Below, in pieces: positions 1-8,761 of a stretch of 36,254 bases of DNA. The stretch comes from an uncultured Erythrobacter sp. GTDB taxonomy: Bacteria > Pseudomonadota > Alphaproteobacteria > Sphingomonadales > Sphingomonadaceae. The stretch is taken from assembly GCA_947258465.1 (NCBI GenBank), contig CAMYIQ010000320.1:1-36254 (forward strand), given 5' to 3'. The notes under the pieces are model-generated. The model ran no database searches, was not told where the DNA came from, and saw only the letters and a program-made list of their open reading frames with translations. The stretch's first letter is position 1, and each line of letters begins with the position of its first letter. The position numbers and the translations under genes were made by a program.

Positions 1-2721
1 GATCCCAACAAGACCAACCCGTTCGATTTCAATCTATTCAAGGATGAGCCAAGGGAGCGCGAAGCCACCACTGCTGGCGGCGATTCGGGTGGCCCCCTGA
101 TTCTCGACGCGGCCAACAATCCGATCACCGACGAAGATCTCGTTATCGGCGTCCTTTCGGGTGGTTCACGCTTTTTTGGGCCGCAAGTGTTCTCCAGCTA
201 CGGGACGCAGAGCTTCTACCAGCCGCTGTTCCTCTATTGGGATTGGATCGCTGCAAATAATCCCTATCGCTACGTTACGGCCAAGGCCGGGGACGGCAAC
301 TGGGAAGACGCGAGCCACTGGGAAACCACGCTCGATCCCAACTATCGCATTATCAATGCGGACGGCGACATCGTAAACGGCATCCCGACCACGCCGGGTG
401 CGGGAACCGAAGGCGATGCGCCACAATGGGGTGAAGTCTGCTTCGACCCCGAAGGCGACAATCCGGGCGATGGCTGCCAGGATCTGTCGGATGGCAGCGA
501 TACTCCCCCGGCCCGCAATGCCGAGGGTATGGTCGCGTCGGGTATCGGCGAAGTCGGTGACGACATGGCGGACGCGCTTGGTGGCAGCGACAAGGCCGCT
601 GCGGCGCCGGAAGATGCCGTGGCAGGTGCCGCATCCGGCGGTCGCGGCGCCCTAACGCGCAACGGCCTCATCATGGCCAACGAAGCCCAGAACCGCGCTC
701 CTGATTTCGCCGAAGAGGCCGCCCATGATGGCAATGGCGCCGAATTCGCCGAGGACGAGGCGCAGGGTAGCGACGGCGGAGGTCCGGAATTCTCGGATGA
801 TCCGCTGCCCGATCCCACGCTCGACAATGGCCTGCCCGGTGCAACCGGCTTCGTGCCGGACAATGTCGATCCGATTGTGGACCCCGATCCCGCCGTCAAT
901 GTCGATCCGCGTTACTTCGACGTGACCCTCGCCAATGCCGGCACCACTACACTGAGCAGCGACGTTACCATCGATCGCCTGACCGTGCGCAGCAGTGCGG
1001 GCCTAAACATCACCGCGGACGGCAACCTGACCTCGCTGATTGATATCAGCCAGTTCGGTGGTACGATCACGGTGAATGGGGGCCTCAACTCGGTTGGCGA
1101 CTACACGATCTTCGGCGGTGCCCTGCAGGGCGGCGGGACGATCACGGCGCCGTTCGTCACCAATATGATGGGGGCGATCTCACCAGGCACAATTGGCGGC
1201 ATCGATACGCTGACCATTGATGGCTCGGCAGTCCTTTCGTCAGGCTCCACTCTGATGATCGACATTGGGCCGAACAACACTTCGGACCTTCTGGCCATCA
1301 CCGGCGAAGCATCGATCGGCGGCGTTGTCGCCGTGGGTGCGGGTATCACGCAGCAGGTCAATGGCCTGGGCCAGGAATATACCATCCTCACTGCCGATGG
1401 CGGTCTTACCGGAACCTTCGAGGAAGGCGATATATCGGCCATCCTGCGCCAGGATTTCACCTACACCGATACTGCGGTGCTGATGGAAATCATCGCGCGC
1501 AGCTATACCACGGCGATCGACCGGAGCGATCCGGTTCAGTTCGGCTATGCGCGTCTGTTCGACCAGAACCGCGGCAATCCGGCCTTGGCCGAGCTTTACG
1601 GGCTCGACTTCGCCGATGCGGCAACAATCCGGGCGACCTTCAACGGCCTGGCACCGGTCGCCGAAACGGCAGCGCTGCAGTTGACCGCCCAGTCGTACAA
1701 CAACCTGCAGTCGTTCAATGCCTCGCGGCTGCGTGAATCGACCTTGGAGAGCTCGGGCGGCACCATCGCCACGCTCGGCAATCCGATCCAAACGGCCCAG
1801 ATGCAGGTTTCGCGTGGCAGCCAACCGGTCACGGCCGGTGCTCTCGGCCTCGACCAGGCAAGCGAGCCGACCCGGGTGCGCGACGGTGCCATCCGCGAGG
1901 ACTTCGCCATCTACCTCGCTGGGGGTCTGCTCAACGGCGAGGGCGAATCGATGCCGGGCTACACCACGGCTGACACCGACGTCGACGGCTACTTCTTCGG
2001 GGGCGGTATCGAGTATTTCCCGAACGAAAGTTCGATGGTCGGCCTGTCGCTCTACTATTCGGATCTCGACGCGGATGTTGTGCTCGATCAGGAAGCCGAG
2101 TCCAAGATGATGGCGGTCTCGCTTTACGGTAGCGCGAAGACCGTCGACGGCTTCGTCATCGACGGGCAGGTCAGCCTGACCGATCTCGATGTCGACACGC
2201 GGCGGACAGTGGCGTTCCTCGGTGGATCGCAGACGTTGACCAGCGAGAGCAGCGATGGCGGCCTCACGGCGGCGCTCGGCCTCTCCTACGACCTCGAAGG
2301 CCCGCTCGGCACGATTTCGCCGGGTATCGAGCTGCGCTATGCAGATCATTCTTTCGACGTCGTCACGGAAACCGGTGGGCCGCTTGCCCTGCAGATCACC
2401 CGCGAGGACTTCGAAAGCCTCCAGGGTCGGATCGGTCTGGACTATCAGAAGGTCAGCAACGGCTTCCAGCTCGATGCCAACATCGACTTCGTGCACGAGT
2501 ACAAGGATGGGCCGTACTGGTTCGCCGCGAACTTCGCGAACGGAACCGGCCCGGGCGCGATTTTCCCGATCGCTAGCCCCGACAAGAACTGGGCCGAAGC
2601 AGGGCTTTCGGCACAGTTCGGCAGCGGACCGGCAAGCTTCGGCCTCGGCGTCGACACGACGATCGGGCGCAAGAACGCCAACGCGCAGACTTATCGCGCC
2701 ACGGCTACCTTCAAGTTCTGA
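1..2721 (+). CDS. Trypsin-like serine protease autotransporter, 5' end outside window
   Basis: The reading frame is open from base 1, so the start lies upstream; 906 residues are visible. At 79-99 it encodes GDSGGPL, the active-site serine motif of chymotrypsin-type (S1) peptidases (Ser codon 85-87). The catalytic His and Asp would lie upstream. Next come a Trp-rich stretch (GNWEDASHW), an acidic, Gly/Pro-rich low-complexity linker at about 424-906 with two cysteines 12 residues apart, a beta-helix-like passenger rich in Thr/Gly/Asn (about 907-1500), and a C-terminal beta-barrel of about 275 residues (from about 1896) ending in TFKF, with the terminal Phe typical of outer-membrane proteins. 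This is the type Va secretion layout: the barrel inserts in the outer membrane and the protease passenger is exposed or released. The substrate is unknown. A strong terminator follows 30 bases downstream. The family assignment is firm; the S1 versus S6 placement rests on the one motif. Confidence 0.9.
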   Translation, partial: DPNKTNPFDFNLFKDEPREREATTAGGDSGGPLILDAANNPITDEDLVIGVLSGGSRFFGPQVFSSYGTQSFYQPLFLYWDWIAANNPYRYVTAKAGDGNWEDASHWETTLDPNYRIINADGDIVNGIPTTPGAGTEGDAPQWGEVCFDPEGDNPGDGCQDLSDGSDTPPARNAEGMVASGIGEVGDDMADALGGSDKAAAAPEDAVAGAASGGRGALTRNGLIMANEAQNRAPDFAEEAAHDGNGAEFAEDEAQGSDGGGPEFSDDPLPDPTLDNGLPGATGFVPDNVDPIVDPDPAVNVDPRYFDVTLANAGTTTLSSDVTIDRLTVRSSAGLNITADGNLTSLIDISQFGGTITVNGGLNSVGDYTIFGGALQGGGTITAPFVTNMMGAISPGTIGGIDTLTIDGSAVLSSGSTLMIDIGPNNTSDLLAITGEASIGGVVAVGAGITQQVNGLGQEYTILTADGGLTGTFEEGDISAILRQDFTYTDTAVLMEIIARSYTTAIDRSDPVQFGYARLFDQNRGNPALAELYGLDFADAATIRATFNGLAPVAETAALQLTAQSYNNLQSFNASRLRESTLESSGGTIATLGNPIQTAQMQVSRGSQPVTAGALGLDQASEPTRVRDGAIREDFAIYLAGGLLNGEGESMPGYTTADTDVDGYFFGGGIEYFPNESSMVGLSLYYSDLDADVVLDQEAESKMMAVSLYGSAKTVDGFVIDGQVSLTDLDVDTRRTVAFLGGSQTLTSESSDGGLTAALGLSYDLEGPLGTISPGIELRYADHSFDVVTETGGPLALQITREDFESLQGRIGLDYQKVSNGFQLDANIDFVHEYKDGPYWFAANFANGTGPGAIFPIASPDKNWAEAGLSAQFGSGPASFGLGVDTTIGRKNANAQTYRATATFKF

Positions 2722-2750
2722 TCTAACGAAGCTTTTTGCTCGAAAAAGAA

Positions 2751-2782
2751 GGGCCGTCCGGGAAACCGGGCGGCCCTTTTTT
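2751..2782 (+). terminator. Rho-independent terminator after the autotransporter
   Basis: Stem of 11 pairs (2751-2761 with 2766-2776, one G-T wobble), a four-base GAAA loop (2762-2765), then six T (2777-2782). It lies 30 bases after the autotransporter stop codon. Confidence 0.93.
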
Positions 2783-2965
2783 CGTTCGGCCGGACGATAT
2801 CATAGCGCGGGTTGTCCGCAGTGATCGATGGCTCTCGCGTGTTCATGCAACCCGGCGACAAGAGGCGGTCCTTCCGCACTTTGGCCCAGAGCACGCCAGA
2901 CGGCCGAAGCCCTCATTCGGAACCGGAATGCGCCCGCTCCCGTTACAGGCAAAAGGAGTTAACAA

Positions 2966-3964
2966 ATGAGACTTTTGCTTGCTGGCGCGGCAGCCCTCGC
3001 GCTCGCCGCAGGTAGTGCCCATGCCGATCCCGGCAAGGCCAATGAAAATCCGAAGGCCGCCGAGCAACGCGGACCTTCGCAGGCGGAGCGCGGCCCGGCC
3101 AACCGCTCCGAATCCCGGGCCATTGTCCACGACAATCGCGGCCGGGTCGATGCCGTGGCTAGGCCGACGGGTCCCGGCGCTGCGAAAAATCGCGCCCCGC
3201 GTGAGAACCGACGCACCAAGGACGGCGGCGATCCGCGCCATGCCGGCCCCGCGCTCGAAAAGCGTATCGACCCCAGCGCCCTTGCCCGCGAGACGACCGG
3301 GCCGCAACTGCGCAACATCGAGCCCGTACGGTTCGACCGCGATCGCGCATTTCTGATGCGCGACCGAAATCGCAGCGCTCTCGCCGGATGCCCGCCGGGT
3401 CTGGCGAAGAAGGCCAATGGATGCCAGCCCCCCGGTCAGGCGAAGAAATCTACCGCTGCAATCGGCCGCTGGAACGGTTACGAATTTCGGCCCGGGCTGT
3501 TCGGCCTGAACAATTACGCTTCCGGCTCCTATTTTTACCGCGATGGCTATCTCCTACGGCGCGGGGAAAGCGGCAATATCGCCGGTTACATTCCGCTACT
3601 CGGTGGAGCGCTGTCCATCGGCAATGCCTGGCCTTCGACCTACGAGAGCTATGCCCTGCCGGACTATTACGTCGACTTTTTCGATCTCGGACCGGTCTCT
3701 TCATACCGTTACGCGGACAACGTCATTTATCGGGTCGACCCGAAGGACGCCGCGATAACATCTGTGGCAGCCTTGCTGACAGGCGATGAGTTCACCATCG
3801 GGCGTCCGATGCCGTCGGGATACGATGTCTACAACGTGCCTTATTCCTACCGCGACCGGTATTACGACACGCCGGAAGCCTGGTATCGTTATTCGGACGG
3901 TTATGTGTACCGGATAGATCCCGAAACGCAGCTCGTGGCGGCTGCCATCGATTTGCTGGTTTGA
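2966..3964 (+). CDS. Secreted protein with three Tyr/Asp-rich C-terminal repeats, function unknown
   Basis: 332 residues. ATG at 2966 is preceded by AAAAGGAGTT, a good ribosome binding site. Residues 1-20 form a signal peptide ending AHA. Residues 21-140 are basic and Pro/Arg-rich, likely disordered. Residues 142-161 hold the pair CPPGLAKK...GCQPPGQAKK, a motif I recall from small RcnB-like exported proteins of sphingomonads. The C-terminal half shows three related units, about 183-220, 229-281 and 286-332, each with a core like Y(R)Y.DG.(I/V)YR.(D)P followed by a hydrophobic VAALL/IPLL tail. The protein is probably periplasmic or surface associated. The next gene starts 11 bases after its stop, so the two may be co-transcribed. 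I do not recognise a function. Confidence 0.85.
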   Translation: MRLLLAGAAALALAAGSAHADPGKANENPKAAEQRGPSQAERGPANRSESRAIVHDNRGRVDAVARPTGPGAAKNRAPRENRRTKDGGDPRHAGPALEKRIDPSALARETTGPQLRNIEPVRFDRDRAFLMRDRNRSALAGCPPGLAKKANGCQPPGQAKKSTAAIGRWNGYEFRPGLFGLNNYASGSYFYRDGYLLRRGESGNIAGYIPLLGGALSIGNAWPSTYESYALPDYYVDFFDLGPVSSYRYADNVIYRVDPKDAAITSVAALLTGDEFTIGRPMPSGYDVYNVPYSYRDRYYDTPEAWYRYSDGYVYRIDPETQLVAAAIDLLV

Positions 3965-3975
3965 GGGGGCGCGAC

Positions 3976-4542
3976 ATGATCAAGACGTGCAAAACCACCC
4001 TTACCGCAATCGCATTGGCATCGTTATCGCTGGTCGCGGCGTGTGATGAACAAGACAAGGCGCCTGCCGAAACCGCGACACGCGACGATGGCACGCTTAC
4101 GCTCGCGGCCGGCCTCGGCGCGGACGAGCAACTGGATACGCTGCGCAGCGCCATTGAACAGTCCGAGCTTTCGGGCGTGTTCGAGGGGGCGGCAAGCTAT
4201 ACCATGCTCGCGCCGTGCGACGCGGCCTTCGAAGCCTTGGGCGAAGAAGGCACCGATCTCCTCCGGGAAGAGCAACGCCCGCTCCTCGCCGCCATTCTGC
4301 GGGACCACTTACTGCCTGGCCATCTCACCCCTGAATCGATTGGCGAAGCGATCGATCGCGCTGGCGGCCCCGTAACGATGACGACACTCGGACAGACGAC
4401 GGTCACGTTCGACAAAGACGGTGAGCAACTCAGTGTCGCAGCGGGCGATACGTCGCGCGCGGCATTCGTCGGGGCCGCCATTGCCGCGAACAATGGTGTC
4501 GTGATTCCCATAGATGCGGTTCTGCTTCCCCCAAGGGGCTGA
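3976..4542 (+). CDS. Fasciclin (FAS1) domain lipoprotein
   Basis: 188 residues from ATG 3976. A TTG at 3961 in the same frame would add five residues and overlap the previous stop, but GAGGGGG at 3963-3969 is correctly spaced for the ATG. The signal peptide ends in a lipobox (LVAAC, Cys at about residue 23), so the mature protein should be lipid-anchored. One FAS1 domain covers about residues 40-188: it contains the family patterns LDTLRSAIEQSEL, YTMLAPCDAAFEAL, LLAAILRDHLLPG and, at the end, NNGVVIPIDAVLLP (FAS1 usually ends NG.I..ID.VL.P). FAS1 domains act in adhesion or in binding surface partners. It is convergent with tamB, with seven bases between them and no obvious terminator. Confidence 0.92.
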   Translation: MIKTCKTTLTAIALASLSLVAACDEQDKAPAETATRDDGTLTLAAGLGADEQLDTLRSAIEQSELSGVFEGAASYTMLAPCDAAFEALGEEGTDLLREEQRPLLAAILRDHLLPGHLTPESIGEAIDRAGGPVTMTTLGQTTVTFDKDGEQLSVAAGDTSRAAFVGAAIAANNGVVIPIDAVLLPPRG

Positions 4543-4549
4543 AGAGCGG

Positions 4550-7500
4550 TCAATAATCGCGGCTGATTTCGGCGACGACGCTTTCGCGTCCAACGGTTGA
4601 GACAGCCGCAAGCAAGGACAGCCAACTGGTTACGCGGAACTCCACCTCGGTCGCGCTGTAACCGCGCCCATCGGTAATGATTTCCGCGTAGAACCGCCGG
4701 CCGAAATTCTTGCCGAGAGCGACCCCCGTACCGCGACCGAGCGCCGGGTCCGCGCTGACGATCCGCAGACGGTCCAAGCCTATCGCGCTGCGAAGCTGGT
4801 TGATCGGATCCATGCCGCCGCCCCCGCGCAAACTTGCCACCGCCGCGCCGAGTTGCACGGCATCCGTCGCGGAAAGGCTGGTGACGGAACCGCCGAACAG
4901 CAAACGGGCGAGCAGTTCCTCTTCGGGCAGAGACGGGTTGGAGCTGAAGGCGATTTGCGGCTGCGTGGCGCTGCCTCTAACTGTCGCCTCCACAGTCAGC
5001 CCGTCGCGCTGCGTCTCCGCTCGGATGTCCAGTCGGGGATCGACCGGCACATTCTCGTCGAATTCGATCTCGCCGCGGGTGAGTTCGAACCGCGTTCCCG
5101 CAAATGTATAGTCGCCGCGGACCACCTCGGCGCTGCCGCCGATCCGGGGATCGTCGGTTGTACCGCGCAGGACGATGTCGGCCGACCATTCGCTGTCGAG
5201 CCCCATCCCGTCGACATCGATACGGCTGGCGGCGCGCGCATCGATGAGATATCGCCACGGCCTGCCGGGGGCAGCTCGCGGGGCTCGGCCGACCGGCGCA
5301 TTGACCTCACGCGTGACGATTTGCGGCAGTCTCAGATCGTCGGCGGCGGTGCCCAGACGCCAACTCGCCCGGTCGATCCGGACACGGCCCGCAATGGTCC
5401 CCCCCAGCCCGTTGGATACGATCCTCAAGGGGCCGGTAACCGTCGCGCTCAATCCGCCGGTATCGATCAGTTGCGCATTCTTCGCCGAGGCACGCAGATC
5501 GATGATCGGGCCGCGTATTTCCAGCACGCGGCCTTCCACCGATTCGCCCAGAGTGCGCAGATCTACGATGCCGCTGCCGCTGACGCTGCCGCCCGTAGCT
5601 GGATTGCCGGCGAAACGCGTCAGTTGGAGCCGCGAACCGCGGAAACTGCCGCGCACGGCAATGTTGCGAATATCGGTACCCGAGAGCGAGCTGCGTAATT
5701 GCAGCTTGTCACTCGAAATCGAACCGCGCACGGTAGGATCTTTGAGACTGCCCGAAGCGTCCGCAGCGATATTGACCGGTCCGGTGATGTCGAAAGTGTC
5801 GAGGGCCGCAAGCCGCCACAGGCTTTCCGCCGCGCCGCTATAGCGTAGCTGGCCGAAAAGGCGCCCGGCCCGTAATCGGTCGATGAGCATACCGTCGGAT
5901 GCAAGGCCCGTTATCCGCGCCTGTACGCGGCCGCGGCGAATGTCCTCATTGCGCAAAAGCGCCCGCGCCTCGAGCTCGCTCTCGCTGAGGCGCGCCATGA
6001 GCGCCACATCGACCGGCCGCGATGTGAGAACGAGGCCGGACCGGGTCAGCCCGTCAATCCGGACCTTGGCATCTCCCACCGGCAGCCCGTCGGCCCCGGT
6101 CCGGTAGGCGATCGTCCCGGAAATTGTCCCGCCCAGTCCGGTATCGGCCCGCACGATATCGATGAGGGAGAGCGGCATGCGCGCGAGCTTGAAATCGAAA
6201 TCGAGGTCGCCGCCGCCAAAGAGACCCGATGCGATCAAACCGCCATCGCCATAGGATAGCTGAGTGGGGGAAAGGCGCCAGCCGCCTCCCTCCATATTGG
6301 TCAGGACAGCCCGGCGCGGCATGGAGATGCGCCGCCCCCCGAACTCGCCCTGCGCCGCCAGCGCGATCCGCTCGGGACGGATGCGGGCATTGAGGTCCAG
6401 CACGAAGCGTCCGCTGCGCCTGCCCGCCAGCGAGGCATCGAGCCGGCCGATCCCGTTTTCGATCTCGCCCTGTGCCGCAAGCCGGGAGATGAACAGCGTA
6501 CCATAGGACAGTCCGGCGGCAGTGCCCGAGCCCGAAAAGGTCGTATTGCCCTCGCGGATGAGGCCTGCGGCTTCGATATTCCCCCGTGCTATGCGCAAAG
6601 GCGTATCGCCACCGAAGCGGGCATTGCGCGCCCGCAGCGCGATGTCGAGCCCCTGCCCGCCATTGCGCGGAGCCAGGGCTACGGTCCCGTCCACCCCGCC
6701 GCCGGCAAAAGCCAGCGTGCCATTGACACCGCCATCGACCAGGGTGACAGCGCCGGTAACGGCGGTATCCGATACGCGCATGCGTTCGATCGCGATACGC
6801 GTCGGGCCATCTTCCGGTGCGATCAGCCCCAGTTCCCCCGCGAAAGGACCGAGCAAGGAACTGCCCTCGGTTTCGATGGCAAATCCCTGATCGCTAGGCG
6901 CTATCGCCACGCGGACGTTTTCCAATCCGGTCGCCGGTCGTGCGAACACCAGCGCCGCGCTGGGGCCCGCGTCGGCGACGCTGGCCTCAATGGTAAAATC
7001 TCCGAAATCGACATGCGTGCCTGCCCCGGCAACGCGGGTCGTGCCCTGAGCGACACTCCCGTCGAGGGCAAGCCGCACTTTGCTCGCATCGACGCGCAAT
7101 CGATTGAAATCGACCGGCTCCGAACCGCCTACCGCGATGCCCCCCCGGACGCGTATCGGCGCACCGGCCAGATTGGCGAGAGTGGCATTGGTGACGGGCG
7201 CGATCCGCGCATCGACATCCGCCGCGAGGCGCCAGGGCGATCCCGGTGCCAGGACAAGATCGATCATGGCCGTGCCGCCTGCCGTGCCTACATCCTCGAG
7301 CGTGAGCCCGCGGGCCTGCACGGGGCCGCGCACCTGATAGCGTCCGCTGGACAGATCGCCGCGCAGGGCCAGATTGGCCGAAGTCCCCCGAAAGGCAATC
7401 TGCACGTCATCGGACAGCAAGGTCGACCCAGTCAGCACCAGCGTGCCGCGCCCTCTGCCATCGACCAAGCGAGGATCGACCAGAGTATTGCCGCTCGTCA

Positions 7501-8761
7501 CCCTTGCGAGCGACAAATCGAGCGGGAGCGTCCAGCGCGTGCCGTCATAGCGGGCGGTTCCCTGCTGCCGCAGATTGGCGAGCAGCGTACCGCCAAGGTC
7601 CAGCTCTTCCACGCGGAGATCGTGGACAATCGCAAGATCGCGGAAAGGCCCGTCGAGCGTGGCCGTCAAACGGGTACCGCGCAACGCAAGGCCCTCACCC
7701 AGCAGAGCGGGATCGCGCACGAATGCCTCGACCTCGAGCTCTTCGGCGCGGTTTTCGCCCAGATCGACGAGACCGGCTGCGTCGATGCCGACACCCCGCC
7801 CAATCAGCCGCACCCGGCCGTCGAAGATGCGCTTGTCGATCGCCAGTCCGGCTTTCAGGGCCACATCGTCGCCCATGGCCTGGGCTGGGATTCCCGACAG
7901 GAATCCAGAGGGATCGAATTTGCCTGTCAGGCCGAAGATGCCTGCCCGGTTGGTGATGCGCATGGCCGCGACACGCTCGCCCTCGCTGCGGACGAGCAGT
8001 CCGCCGGACCACTGCGACCATGTACCGTCGCCGCGAATGGAGGCGGTGTGCGGCGTGTTGACCCCGGCCAGAGCGGCCAGCGGTCCGTCACCCGCCGCAA
8101 CGACATCGAGCGACAGGTCGAAATCATCGCCATCGGGTTCCGCATCGACCAGCAAGGCGACCCGGTCGCGCCGTCCGAGCCGCCCATCGACATCGACCAT
8201 CAACCGGCGATCGGCAACCTGCGCACTGCCCGCAAGATCGACGCGCTGCGCACTCTCGCCGGCTATCCCTGGAGCCAGGGTGAGCTGGTCGATCTCCAGC
8301 TCTTCGATCGATATGTCGAAGCCGGGCAGGATCGGCCCATCGTCTTCGCTGGGGAGAAATTCCGGAACACGCGCCATGACCGCGCGGCGCGCGGCGAATG
8401 TGTCGATCTCAAGTCGGTTGGAAAGCCATGCACCCGGGTTCCAATCGATTTCGGCCCGTGGAATGGTCAGGAACACGCCCTCGGGATCGGACAGGCGAAC
8501 ATCGTGCAATGTGGCTGCGCCGTAAAGATTACCTTCGATCCGGCCGATCTGGATATTCAAGCCATTGGGAAACGTCCGCTCGGCAATGCGACTGGCCAGG
8601 AAGCGTTCGCCCAGCGGGGTGTTGAGCAGCACAAGCGCTCCGGCAAGGAGCAGGACCAGTGCTGCCACCGCGCCCAACAGCCATTTGCCTGGCCGTCCGG
8701 ACCGGCTGCGGCGCGCGGGTGCCGCAACCTCTGCCGCCGGATCGCGTGTATCCTCGGCCAT
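4550..8761 (-). CDS. tamB: TamB, translocation and assembly module inner-membrane subunit
   Basis: 1403 residues, within the usual 1200-1500 range. A basic Pro/Ala-rich N-terminus is followed by one membrane segment (about 27-47), then a very long region of short beta repeats rich in Gly, Asp and Arg (AsmA/TamB-like groove). The C-terminal DUF490/TamB domain covers roughly the last 350 residues and ends SRDY. TamB spans the periplasm from the inner membrane and works with TamA in outer-membrane protein insertion; TamB/AsmA-like proteins are also linked to phospholipid transport to the outer membrane. Its ATG (8761-8759) shares one base with the tamA stop (TGATG), which suggests translational coupling. 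Long open frames on the other strand are coding-bias shadows. Confidence 0.95.
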   Translation of the reverse strand: MAEDTRDPAAEVAAPARRSRSGRPGKWLLGAVAALVLLLAGALVLLNTPLGERFLASRIAERTFPNGLNIQIGRIEGNLYGAATLHDVRLSDPEGVFLTIPRAEIDWNPGAWLSNRLEIDTFAARRAVMARVPEFLPSEDDGPILPGFDISIEELEIDQLTLAPGIAGESAQRVDLAGSAQVADRRLMVDVDGRLGRRDRVALLVDAEPDGDDFDLSLDVVAAGDGPLAALAGVNTPHTASIRGDGTWSQWSGGLLVRSEGERVAAMRITNRAGIFGLTGKFDPSGFLSGIPAQAMGDDVALKAGLAIDKRIFDGRVRLIGRGVGIDAAGLVDLGENRAEELEVEAFVRDPALLGEGLALRGTRLTATLDGPFRDLAIVHDLRVEELDLGGTLLANLRQQGTARYDGTRWTLPLDLSLARVTSGNTLVDPRLVDGRGRGTLVLTGSTLLSDDVQIAFRGTSANLALRGDLSSGRYQVRGPVQARGLTLEDVGTAGGTAMIDLVLAPGSPWRLAADVDARIAPVTNATLANLAGAPIRVRGGIAVGGSEPVDFNRLRVDASKVRLALDGSVAQGTTRVAGAGTHVDFGDFTIEASVADAGPSAALVFARPATGLENVRVAIAPSDQGFAIETEGSSLLGPFAGELGLIAPEDGPTRIAIERMRVSDTAVTGAVTLVDGGVNGTLAFAGGGVDGTVALAPRNGGQGLDIALRARNARFGGDTPLRIARGNIEAAGLIREGNTTFSGSGTAAGLSYGTLFISRLAAQGEIENGIGRLDASLAGRRSGRFVLDLNARIRPERIALAAQGEFGGRRISMPRRAVLTNMEGGGWRLSPTQLSYGDGGLIASGLFGGGDLDFDFKLARMPLSLIDIVRADTGLGGTISGTIAYRTGADGLPVGDAKVRIDGLTRSGLVLTSRPVDVALMARLSESELEARALLRNEDIRRGRVQARITGLASDGMLIDRLRAGRLFGQLRYSGAAESLWRLAALDTFDITGPVNIAADASGSLKDPTVRGSISSDKLQLRSSLSGTDIRNIAVRGSFRGSRLQLTRFAGNPATGGSVSGSGIVDLRTLGESVEGRVLEIRGPIIDLRASAKNAQLIDTGGLSATVTGPLRIVSNGLGGTIAGRVRIDRASWRLGTAADDLRLPQIVTREVNAPVGRAPRAAPGRPWRYLIDARAASRIDVDGMGLDSEWSADIVLRGTTDDPRIGGSAEVVRGDYTFAGTRFELTRGEIEFDENVPVDPRLDIRAETQRDGLTVEATVRGSATQPQIAFSSNPSLPEEELLARLLFGGSVTSLSATDAVQLGAAVASLRGGGGMDPINQLRSAIGLDRLRIVSADPALGRGTGVALGKNFGRRFYAEIITDGRGYSATEVEFRVTSWLSLLAAVSTVGRESVVAEISRDY

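Noticed and set aside
1240-2496. 418-codon minus-strand frame opposite the autotransporter
   Set aside because: Antisense shadow of a well-supported beta-barrel coding region.
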